Part shown: in pieces, positions 40,302-47,253 of the stretch | Layout: the number at the start of each line of letters is the position of its first letter | Position numbering within the stretch: position 1 is the stretch's first letter | NCBI RefSeq assembly: GCF_023702125.1 | Contig: NZ_CP098415.1 | Coordinates: 2,542,001-2,606,000 of the forward strand | Reading direction: 5' to 3' | DNA from: Halorubrum hochsteinianum | GTDB lineage: Archaea > Halobacteriota > Halobacteria > Halobacteriales > Haloferacaceae | Length of the DNA stretch: 64,000 nt | The notes under the pieces: model-generated | Told to the model about the DNA's origin: nothing | Databases searched by the model: none | What the model saw: only the letters and a program-made list of their open reading frames with translations | Made by a program: the position numbers and the translations under genes

Positions 40302-42200
40302 TCAGCCGTCCTCGATCCGGATCTCCTGCGTCGAGACGTGGAGGTAGTTGATCGTCGGCACCTGTTCGACCTCGTCGAACACCTCCGCGGTCGCGAGCGC
40401 CTCGTCGTACCGCATCGTGAACCGCGCGTCGTCGAGGTCGTCGAACCCGTCGACGGTGAGCGCCCCGCGAATTACGACGTCGCCTTTGGCGTCGTCCACC
40501 TCGGCGTTCGGCGCGTACACGACGCCGGTGAGATCGACCGGGGCGTCGTCGCCGTCGAACTCCAGGCTGTCCGCGTTCGAGAACAGCCAGAACGAGTTGG
40601 CGGGCTCGTTCGTTCCGGTCGAGACCGTTATTCCAGTGTCGTCGTCCCCGTCACCGATATCGATGTCCCCGCCCGGCTCATCGTGGAACACTCGGAGTTC
40701 GGCGTCGTCGTCGACGGTCACCTCCGAAGCCCCCTCGAGCGCGAGATCGCCGCCGACGTGGATCCGTGCCTTCCCGTCGCCGACGACCCTGACTTTTGTC
40801 GGGTCCGAACCATCTCCGCTCAGCGAGAACTCGTCGTCGACGCGCAGGTCCAGATCGCCGTCGGTGACATCGAGGACCAGTTCGCCGCCGGACAGGTCCG
40901 CGTCGTCGAACCGGAATCCGGCGTGGTCCCCGCCCGCCTCGAAGGTGACGGTTCCGCCGTCGACGGTGAGGTCCCCGTCCGCGGCGGTGCCGTCTTCGCC
41001 GCCGTCCGAGGCGATGACCTCGGCGTCCTCGGCGCGGTACGTCTCGCTTCCGCCGGAGACGTCGAGCCCGTCCTCGACGGACGACCGGCTCGTGATCGGC
41101 GCGTCATCGCCGAGGTCACTCCACGAGGCGTAGCTCGTCGGCGAGGCGTTGCCGTAGCGGGTGTCGTACTCGTCGATCGCCCTGACCAAGTACCCCTCGA
41201 CCGGGTCGGGGTCCTCGATGGTCGCGCGCTCTGTCACGTTACCGATGACGTTGATCGGGTGGTCGCCGTTCTGGATCCCGTTGGGATTCGGCTGGATGTC
41301 GTACCGAGCCCGGAGGTCGCCCTTGATCGTCACGTAGTCGGATCCGCCCCCCTGGGGAGAGTCTATCTCTCCGCCCGCGGCGATCACGGCGTTGTCGCGG
41401 CTCTCGCTCGGACCAGCCCCCCCGGAGTCGTAGCTGTCGGCCGTCAGCGACTCGATCGACTCAAGATCGAACTCGTTGGCTCCGAGCGTCCCGATCGAGT
41501 ACGAGACCCCTCTTCCTACCAGTTCGGACCGCAGCAAAACGGTCACCGAGTCGTTTCTGCGGTCGATGATCCGGGTGTCGGTCCGGCTCTCGAAGAATGC
41601 GGCCCACCCCTCGTGGTAGTCGCCGGTCACCGTCACCCGGATGTCGTCAACCACCGGGTTTTGGGCGACGTGGCCGTTCGGCGACCCCTCGCTCGTCAGG
41701 ATCACTTCGTCGCCGTTGGCCGTCGTGTTCTCCGAGATGGTCACCAACGGGACGGTGAGCGTCTCGCCTCGGTAGTGGAACTCCGGCGCGGACACCATTC
41801 GGCTCCGGTTCCCGTCGCTCCGCCACACGCCGCCGCCCTGATACGCGATCCGCGTCCCGTCGCGTTCGTACACCAGCGCGCCGAGGCTCGCGTTGACGAT
41901 CTCGTCGCCCGTCTCGTTCTCGGCGATCACCATCCGCCCCGCGTCGTGGTCGACGGAGACGTCGCCGCCGCCGCTCCCGAACGAGACGCGCTGGCTCGGC
42001 GACTCCCCGTGCGCGACGAGGCTCGCCTTGGAGTCCACCTGCGTCATCGCTCCCTCGACGCGCTGGAGGTCCGCGGTCCGCTGGGAGTCGTCGAGCGCGG
42101 CACCGCCGAGCGCGACCGTGGTACCGACGACCGCGACCGTCAGCCCCAGCAGTAACACCGTTCCGAGCACCTCGCTCTGCGCGCGCTCACCCCCGAACAT
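40302..42200 (-). CDS. Large pilin-like protein facing the pilus operon
   Basis: 632 residues from the ATG at 42200 (an RC TATA-like CGTTTATGCG at about 42223-42232 is at leaderless spacing). The leader MFGGERAQSEVLGTVLLLGLTVAVVGTTVALGG has Arg-Ala before Gln-Ser-Glu. Residues 40-240 resemble pilin-like protein 5. After a linker comes a long Asp/Gly-rich beta region (about 420-600) ending VYAPNAEVDDAKGDVVIRGALTVDGFDDL...RYDEAL. This ending resembles the C-terminal domain of some bacterial PilX/Tad-type pilus proteins (annotated DUF7305). It could be an adhesin-like or tip component. The stop is 13 bases from that of the facing operon. Confidence 0.75.
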   Translation of the reverse strand: MFGGERAQSEVLGTVLLLGLTVAVVGTTVALGGAALDDSQRTADLQRVEGAMTQVDSKASLVAHGESPSQRVSFGSGGGDVSVDHDAGRMVIAENETGDEIVNASLGALVYERDGTRIAYQGGGVWRSDGNRSRMVSAPEFHYRGETLTVPLVTISENTTANGDEVILTSEGSPNGHVAQNPVVDDIRVTVTGDYHEGWAAFFESRTDTRIIDRRNDSVTVLLRSELVGRGVSYSIGTLGANEFDLESIESLTADSYDSGGAGPSESRDNAVIAAGGEIDSPQGGGSDYVTIKGDLRARYDIQPNPNGIQNGDHPINVIGNVTERATIEDPDPVEGYLVRAIDEYDTRYGNASPTSYASWSDLGDDAPITSRSSVEDGLDVSGGSETYRAEDAEVIASDGGEDGTAADGDLTVDGGTVTFEAGGDHAGFRFDDADLSGGELVLDVTDGDLDLRVDDEFSLSGDGSDPTKVRVVGDGKARIHVGGDLALEGASEVTVDDDAELRVFHDEPGGDIDIGDGDDDTGITVSTGTNEPANSFWLFSNADSLEFDGDDAPVDLTGVVYAPNAEVDDAKGDVVIRGALTVDGFDDLDDARFTMRYDEALATAEVFDEVEQVPTINYLHVSTQEIRIEDG

Positions 42201-42386
42201 GGCGCGGGGTACGTCGGGCGCACGCATAAACGTGGAGACCCGGCTATCGCGGCTGATATCCGGGTCCGCGGACGCGTTCGCGTCCCGAGCCGCGACCGTC
42301 TCCGGGGCGTCGACGGTCGGTCGGAGTCCGTCGCCGACGGGCGGTCGGGGCGATGATATTTCCTCCCGGCGCTCCTCCCTCCCGCC

Positions 42387-43175
42387 GTGACCGAGCAACT
42401 TCACCTCGACGACGACTCCGTGACGGCGTTCGACGCGACGGTCGAGCGCGCCCTCTCGGGCCCGCTGCGGGTCGTGCTCGACCGGACGCACTTCTACCCG
42501 ACCGGCGGGGGCCAGCCCCACGACACGGGAACGCTGCGAACGACCGACGGCGACCGCGTCTGGCGCGTGGTCGACGTCGAGAAGCGCGACACGGTGTACC
42601 ACGCCCTCGGCCCGGCGGAGGGGGCGGATGACGGCGGCGGTTTCCCGGAACCGCCCGAACCGGGCACGGAAGTGCGAGGCGAGATCGACGCCGACCGCCG
42701 GGCGGCGCACTCGCGGTACCACACCGCACAGCACCTGCTGTCGGCGCTGCTGCTTGCGGAGTTCGACGCGCAGACGACCGGCAACCAGCTGTACAGCGAC
42801 CGCGCGCGGCTCGACGCCGCCCGCGACCGGTTCACCGACGCGGACCTCGACCGGATCGAGACGCGGCTCAACGAGCTCGTCGCCGACGAGCGGGCCGTGT
42901 CGAGCTACTCGATGGACCGCGAGACCGCGGAGGCGACGCTCGACACCGAGCGGACGCGGATCGACCTGCTCCCCGACTCGATCGAGGAGCTCCGGATCGT
43001 CGAGATAGCGGGCCCGAGCGAGGGCGACGAGCCGTACGACCGGACCGCCTGCGCGGGGACGCACGTCGCCAACACGGCCGAAATCGGCGAGGTCGTCGTC
43101 ACGGGCCGAGAGACGAAGGGCCCCGAGGAGGAGCGCGTGCGGTTCGCGCTCGCCGAGCACGTCGACGAGGACTGA
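42387..43175 (+). CDS. alaX: Alanyl-tRNA editing protein AlaX
   Basis: 262 residues, GTG start. Free-standing editing domain that hydrolyses mischarged Ser-tRNA(Ala) or Gly-tRNA(Ala). The four zinc ligands are visible: His-x3-His in HTAQHLLSA (about residues 112-116) and Cys-x3-His in CAGTHVAN. The N-terminal beta domain has LDRTHFYPTGGGQPHDTG as in AlaRS. The length and full N-terminal domain place it in AlaX-M/L rather than the minimal AlaX-S. An acidic insertion (about residues 75-92) is haloarchaeal. It stands alone. Confidence 0.92.
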   Translation: MTEQLHLDDDSVTAFDATVERALSGPLRVVLDRTHFYPTGGGQPHDTGTLRTTDGDRVWRVVDVEKRDTVYHALGPAEGADDGGGFPEPPEPGTEVRGEIDADRRAAHSRYHTAQHLLSALLLAEFDAQTTGNQLYSDRARLDAARDRFTDADLDRIETRLNELVADERAVSSYSMDRETAEATLDTERTRIDLLPDSIEELRIVEIAGPSEGDEPYDRTACAGTHVANTAEIGEVVVTGRETKGPEEERVRFALAEHVDED

Positions 43176-43221
43176 GGGGACCGCCAGCGCCCGGAACGCG
43201 CCTCGGCCGCGATCCCGCCGC

Positions 43222-43228
43222 TTATATG
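43222..43228 (+). promoter_or_regulatory. TATA-like box of the TFS gene
   Basis: TTATATG, about 22-28 bases before ATG 43250. It rules out the in-frame ATG at 43226, which overlaps the box. Confidence 0.55.
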
Positions 43229-43249
43229 GGATCCGCGGTAGGTTCGGGC

Positions 43250-43570
43250 ATGAAGTTCTGCGACGAGTGCGGATCCATGATGAAATCCGGCGAGGGCGAA
43301 GACCACTGGGTGTGCGACTCCTGCGGCAACGAGATCGGGCGCGACGACAGTGACGACGAGTGGACGACCCAGTCGCAGGTCGAGTCCGAGATCGTCGACG
43401 TGAGCGACGCCGAGGACAAGGGGCTGCCGACGACGACCGCGCAGTGCCCCGAGTGCGACAACGACCAGGCGTACTGGTATATGCAACAGATCCGGGCGGC
43501 CGACGAGTCAGAGACGCGCTTCTTCGTCTGTACCGAGTGCGAACACAAGTGGCGCGAAGACGACCACTGA
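43250..43570 (+). CDS. tfs: Transcription factor S (TFIIS-like cleavage factor)
   Basis: 106 residues. Rescues backtracked archaeal RNA polymerase by stimulating transcript cleavage. The N-terminal zinc ribbon uses Cys4, Cys7, Cys23 and Cys26 (MKFCDECGSM...WVCDSCG). The C-terminal ribbon is AQCPECDNDQAYWYMQQIRAADESETRFFVCTECEHKW, with the catalytic acidic pair in the AADESE hairpin. The length is standard. The start is set by the TATA-like box at 43222-43228. Confidence 0.95.
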   Translation: MKFCDECGSMMKSGEGEDHWVCDSCGNEIGRDDSDDEWTTQSQVESEIVDVSDAEDKGLPTTTAQCPECDNDQAYWYMQQIRAADESETRFFVCTECEHKWREDDH

Positions 43571-43611
43571 CCGGCGGTCCGTTTTAACTGTCCCCCCGGC
43601 GAACGACCCCC

Positions 43612-44157
43612 ATGGAGCCGCCCGTCGTCCCCCGCGACCGCCTCGACGGCTGGACGCTCGTCGCGGAGGCGACCGAGCGGCCGTTCGCCGCGGGACCGGT
43701 CTCGGTCACGGCGGCCACGACGCGGTACGAGCGCGAGACTCCGCCCCCGCGACCGTTCTTCTTCGCGAGCCGACTCCGCCTCTCGCCGGACGCCGACCCG
43801 AACCCCGCCCTGACTCGACTCGTCGAGTCGCGGGCCCGCGAGGGGTTCCGCGACCGCCTCGCCGACCGAGCGATTACGGGACTCGAACACCGCGACGACC
43901 GCTCGCTCGCGGTCGACGACTCCGAGGCGTCGCGCGCGACGCTCTCGACCTTCCACGGGCGCTGTACCGTCGACGGCGAGCGGGTCCCGGTGGAGGCGCT
44001 GCTCGCGGTGTGGGAGCGCGGCGAGTACCTGCTCGCCGGCGGCGCGTACCCGACCGGCGACGGGTTCGAGGCGACTCGACAGGGAGTGCTGACGCTGGTC
44101 CGCGGCGTCCGTCCGCCGGATGCGGCCGACGGCGGCAGCCCAGAGCGGTCGGACTGA
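43612..44157 (+). CDS. Conserved haloarchaeal protein of unknown function
   Basis: 181 residues beginning MEPPVVPRDRLDGWTLVAEATERPFAAGPVSVTAATTRYE. The sequence reads as one alpha/beta domain with an even spread of charge and no signal peptide, membrane helix or cysteine motif. RPFFFASRLRLSP, GRCTVDGERVPVEALLAVWERGEYLLAGGAYP stand out as the best-ordered strands. The tail from residue 165 is disordered. It is 41 bases behind TFS, with a small T-run between. I do not recognise the family. Confidence 0.65.
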   Translation: MEPPVVPRDRLDGWTLVAEATERPFAAGPVSVTAATTRYERETPPPRPFFFASRLRLSPDADPNPALTRLVESRAREGFRDRLADRAITGLEHRDDRSLAVDDSEASRATLSTFHGRCTVDGERVPVEALLAVWERGEYLLAGGAYPTGDGFEATRQGVLTLVRGVRPPDAADGGSPERSD

Positions 44158-44161
44158 CCGG

Positions 44162-44731
44162 TCAGCAGGCGACCGCGCCGGCGCTCGAATCGATCGGCGA
44201 CCCGTCGTCCTCGTAGCCGGCGTCGCCGACCGCGCCCTCGAACATCGGCAACCGCAGGTCGTAGGTGTACAACACGTCGAAGGCCGCGAACGGGTCGACC
44301 CCGTTCGCGATCGCCTCCCGGGCGGTCAGCCTGACGCCGGCCGCGAGCGTCACGATCGGTTCGCCGTCGAGCGACCCGGCCGTTTCGAGGCCGAACTCGT
44401 TGCCCGCGCCGGAGTCGGTCAGCACGGAGAGGTGGAGTACCGCCTCCATCGTCGCCCCGCCTTCGCCGCCGATGGATATCGGGTACCCCTCGCCGGTGAA
44501 ACAGCGCGTTATCGGCCCGACTTCGCTCCCGTTCCCGTCGAGGCCCGGCCCGACGGTTTCGGGGCCGTCCGAGGCGACCGACGCGTGTGTCGCCGCCCCC
44601 GAAACGTGGTTCGCCGTCCCCGACGCCGAAGCCGAAGCGCCCCCCGCCACCGCTCCGCCGCCGACGCTCGCGGCGACGAGCAACAGCGCGAGCGCGAGGA
44701 CGCCGACGCGGGCGCGGTGCGAGCGAGTCAT
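44162..44731 (-). CDS. Small secreted protein, function unknown
   Basis: 189 residues. A clear Sec-type signal peptide (MTRSHRARVGVLALALLLVAASVGGGAVAGG, cleavage probably after residue 31-35) is followed by a Ser/Ala/Gly linker and a folded domain with two cysteines (RCFTGEGYP near residue 77 and the penultimate GAVAC at the C-terminal end). These could form a disulfide. No enzymatic motif. Its 3' end lies 5 bases from that of the unknown gene at 43612-44157, with which it converges. Confidence 0.65.
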   Translation of the reverse strand: MTRSHRARVGVLALALLLVAASVGGGAVAGGASASASGTANHVSGAATHASVASDGPETVGPGLDGNGSEVGPITRCFTGEGYPISIGGEGGATMEAVLHLSVLTDSGAGNEFGLETAGSLDGEPIVTLAAGVRLTAREAIANGVDPFAAFDVLYTYDLRLPMFEGAVGDAGYEDDGSPIDSSAGAVAC

Positions 44732-44778
44732 CTGTCACTCCTTCGATCGCCCCGCTTAAATCACCGCGGTCGGCGGTA

Positions 44779-45159
44779 TCAGTCGAGAGAATCGCCGCCG
44801 AGTAACCCCTCGACGAGCAGTTCCGCCGACGCGACGTTCGTCGCCAGCGGCACGTCCTTCACGTCGCAGACGCGCAGCAGCGCCGAGATGTCCGGCTCGT
44901 GCGCCTGCGCCGTCAGCGGGTCGCGGAGGAACACGACCCCGTCGATCCGGTCGCTCGCGACCATCGCGCCGATCTGGAGGTCGCCGCCGAGCGGCCCGGA
45001 GGATTGCCTGTTGACCGCCAGTCCGGTCTCCTCCGAGATGCGTTTGCCGGTCGTCCCGGTGGTCACCAGTTCGCAGTCGTCGAGGGCGGCCGCGTGCGCC
45101 TCGACGAACGCGACCATCTCGTCTTTCAGTTCGTCGTGCGCGATGAGCGCGATGCGCAT
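44779..45159 (-). CDS. mgsA: Methylglyoxal synthase
   Basis: 126 residues. Converts dihydroxyacetone phosphate to methylglyoxal and phosphate. Family motifs are [15 protein letters not shown] at the start, the phosphate loop TTGTTGKRI (about 33-41), [14 protein letters not shown] with the catalytic Asp about residue 60, [24 protein letters not shown] (with the His near 88) and [13 protein letters not shown]. In E. coli numbering these correspond to Asp71 and His98. It is the middle of a minus-strand cluster. A role in an alternative glycolytic bypass is inferred. Confidence 0.93.
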   Translation of the reverse strand: MRIALIAHDELKDEMVAFVEAHAAALDDCELVTTGTTGKRISEETGLAVNRQSSGPLGGDLQIGAMVASDRIDGVVFLRDPLTAQAHEPDISALLRVCDVKDVPLATNVASAELLVEGLLGGDSLD

Positions 45160-45183
45160 ACGTGGCGGTCGCCGCGGCGTCGG

Positions 45184-45624
45184 TTAAGTACTCCCCTCGC
45201 CGCGACCGTCGCTCTCACACCGGCCTTCGAGCCAGTCGAACTGGGCGGAGAGCTCCGCCCGGCGCTGTCGCTCGATCACGGTGGCGTCGAGGAGGTCGCC
45301 GACGAGCGCCACGTCGAGCGCGAACGTCGTCGCGGCGGTCACCTCGCTCCCGTCCGCGGTCGAGGTCACGGCGTACTCCGTCCGCATCGACTCGAATATC
45401 CCCTCGCGCTGCTCGTAGGCGAGGTCCGCGTCCGGGTCCTCGACGAGTTCCAGCGTCAGTTCGACCGACGCCGGGTCCACGTCGTTCGCCACGCGAACCG
45501 TCTCGCCGTCGACCGCGACCGCGTCGAACCCCGCCGACCGGACGAACGGTTCGATATCGCGCATCGCGTCGCGGACGGTCTCCGGCGACGCGTCGACCGT
45601 CCGCGAGACCGTGACGGTGTTCAT
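45184..45624 (-). CDS. START/SRPBCC-like protein
   Basis: 146 residues with the coenzyme-Q-binding/polyketide-cyclase type START fold: SRTVDASPETVRDAMRDIEPFVRSAGF at the beginning, central antiparallel strands (VELTLELVEDPDADLAYEQREG), and the long C-terminal helix ERQRRAELSAQFDWLEGRC. It probably binds a hydrophobic ligand or acts as a chaperone-like protein. Its ATG overlaps the stop of the membrane protein upstream (45621-45624), so it belongs to that operon. Confidence 0.78.
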   Translation of the reverse strand: MNTVTVSRTVDASPETVRDAMRDIEPFVRSAGFDAVAVDGETVRVANDVDPASVELTLELVEDPDADLAYEQREGIFESMRTEYAVTSTADGSEVTAATTFALDVALVGDLLDATVIERQRRAELSAQFDWLEGRCESDGRGEGST

Positions 45625-47006
45625 TCCGCCGGGGTCACCTCGTCGGCGTCGTCATCTCCCCCACTCGACGACCGACTCGGGGCGAACGGGCCGAGGGCGA
45701 CGCGGGCCAGCTCGCCCGGCGCGTGCCGCCGGACCACGAGGAGGGCGTTGACCGCGAAGACTCCGACGCCGAGCGTCACCAACGTCATTCCGACGAGCGT
45801 CGCCGCCGTCGGTCCCTCGGCGAGCGTCGCCGCCGTCGGTCCCTCGGCGAGCGTCGCGCCCGCCGCGTCGGCGGCGAGCGCGGAGCCGACGAGCAGCGCC
45901 GTTCCGAGGAACAGCAGCGTCCCGTCGACGGCCGCGAGGCGGTCGTCGTAGAGGTCGTCGACCATCGGCACCGCCTCCAGCCCGACCCGGTCGCTGTACC
46001 GGTGGACCCAGACGACGAACGGGACGATGTGGTACAGCGTGCCGAGGATGACGAAGCCGATCACGCCGAGGAGCAACGCCGGGGCGCTGCCGGGGCCGCC
46101 GAGGACGTGCTCGGGGGCCGTCGGCGACCTGAACCAGGCCGGCGCGGCGGTCGCGACCCACGCGACGAGCGCGAGCGCGACGACGGCGTACCGCGTGTAC
46201 ATCGGGGTGCGCTCGACGCGCATCTCGGAGAGCCGGCGGGCGAGGACCGCGGCGACCGCCAGCGCGGCTACCAGTATCAGGACGCCGCCGACGCGCGCGA
46301 CTGGAGTTGACCCGACGAGCCGACCGGCCGCGAGCGCGACGACGCCGGCGGGATGGCCGACCTCCTCGACGGCGCGGAGACGGTGGTCGGCCTCGTGTAG
46401 CTCCGTCTGCGTGAACATCGTCGCGAGCTGGTACAACGCGCCGTAGACGGTCGTGAGCACCGCGCCGAAGACGGCGAGGGCGACGTGAGCGCCGCGGACC
46501 CCCGCGTGAGAGACGCCGAGGTCCGCGAGGAGGCCGGACCCGAGGCCGACGGCGAGCAGGACGCCCAGACCCGTCAGGGCGACGAAGAAGGCGAGCGCGA
46601 CGGCGAAGTGCCGCTCGGTCACGTCGAACTCGTCGAGGGTCGCGAGCGTCCGCCCGACGTTGTAGACGAACGTCCAGAAGCCGGCGAGCAGGAGGACGCC
46701 GAACCCCGCGAGCCACGAGAGCCGGCCGAAGGCGAGCGCCGCCGCGAACCCGACCAGGCCGACGACGACCAGCGCGAGGTGGACGTTCGCGAGGCGTCGC
46801 GACCGGAGCGTCGTCCCCGACCACACCGGGACGAACTGCGTCATCGCGCCCATGATCGTCACGCACACCCACCCAACCAGAAACAGGTGGACGTGGACGA
46901 GACCGCCCAGTCCCGGCACCGCGTCGACGGCCAGTCCGATCCCCGCGAGCAGGGCGCTTCCGAGGAGGGCGGCCCCGACGACGAAGTGCCGGAGCGGGAC
47001 CGTCAT
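45621..47006 (-). CDS. Polytopic membrane protein, heme-copper oxidase subunit I-like
   Basis: 461 residues from ATG 47006 (an in-frame ATG at 47051 would add MGAVPRGIDAARGPP). About 12 membrane helices. Histidines occur at oxidase-like places: His38 and His40 in GGLVHVHLFLVGWVCVTIMGAMTQFVPVW, and YHIVPFVVWVHRYSD near residue 345. The pattern resembles haloarchaeal proteins loosely related to cytochrome oxidase subunit I/NnrS, but the copper and proton-channel residues cannot be confirmed by eye. A perfect 27-base tandem duplication lies near the C-terminal end. It is cotranscribed with the SRPBCC protein. Confidence 0.68.
   Translation of the reverse strand: MTVPLRHFVVGAALLGSALLAGIGLAVDAVPGLGGLVHVHLFLVGWVCVTIMGAMTQFVPVWSGTTLRSRRLANVHLALVVVGLVGFAAALAFGRLSWLAGFGVLLLAGFWTFVYNVGRTLATLDEFDVTERHFAVALAFFVALTGLGVLLAVGLGSGLLADLGVSHAGVRGAHVALAVFGAVLTTVYGALYQLATMFTQTELHEADHRLRAVEEVGHPAGVVALAAGRLVGSTPVARVGGVLILVAALAVAAVLARRLSEMRVERTPMYTRYAVVALALVAWVATAAPAWFRSPTAPEHVLGGPGSAPALLLGVIGFVILGTLYHIVPFVVWVHRYSDRVGLEAVPMVDDLYDDRLAAVDGTLLFLGTALLVGSALAADAAGATLAEGPTAATLAEGPTAATLVGMTLVTLGVGVFAVNALLVVRRHAPGELARVALGPFAPSRSSSGGDDDADEVTPAE
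45794..45857. repeat. 27-bp tandem duplication in the membrane-protein gene
   Basis: Unit CGAGCGTCGCCGCCGTCGG followed by TCCCTCGG: copies at 45794-45820 and 45821-45847, then 10 bases of a third. In frame it repeats nine residues (AEGPTAATL) in a loop between the last helices. Confidence 0.85.
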
Positions 47007-47154
47007 CGGCGGCCCTCGCGCCGCGTCGATACCGCGCGGAACTGCTCCCATGGACGGAGAACGGAACGCCTCTCCCCTCCTGCTGTCGCCGAAGATGTTC
47101 GCGCCGTCGTCAGCGCGCGGGAGTCGCCGCCGCACCCCCGCCGAACCGCGCGGG

Positions 47155-47160
47155 ATTAAG
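47155..47160 (+). promoter_or_regulatory. TATA-like element upstream of hyuAB
   Basis: ATTAAG, 25-30 bases before an ATG at 47185 but 94 bases before the hyuA ATG. The likely transcript start is thus at the small frame 47185-47253, not at hyuA itself. Confidence 0.4.
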
Positions 47161-47184
47161 TCCGTCCGGTAATCAGATCGTCCC

Positions 47185-47253
47185 ATGCCACGCGACCGAG
47201 AGACCGCGTCCTCCGGCGTCCGGGCCCTCTGGGACGCCGCGGAGGTGCCGTAG
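47185..47253 (+). other. 22-codon leaderless upstream reading frame
   Basis: Begins with ATG at the position expected for a leaderless transcript and ends with TAG directly abutting the hyuA ATG (TAGATG). The product would be MPRDRETASSGVRALWDAAEVP. It may be a translated leader that feeds ribosomes into hyuA, or chance. Confidence 0.35.

Noticed and set aside
40242-42155. A 637-codon open frame on the plus strand opposite the large pilin-like gene
   Set aside because: Its translation is Val/Arg/Asp-rich without domains, a typical antisense shadow in GC-rich DNA; the minus strand has a pilin leader, promoter and family-like ending.
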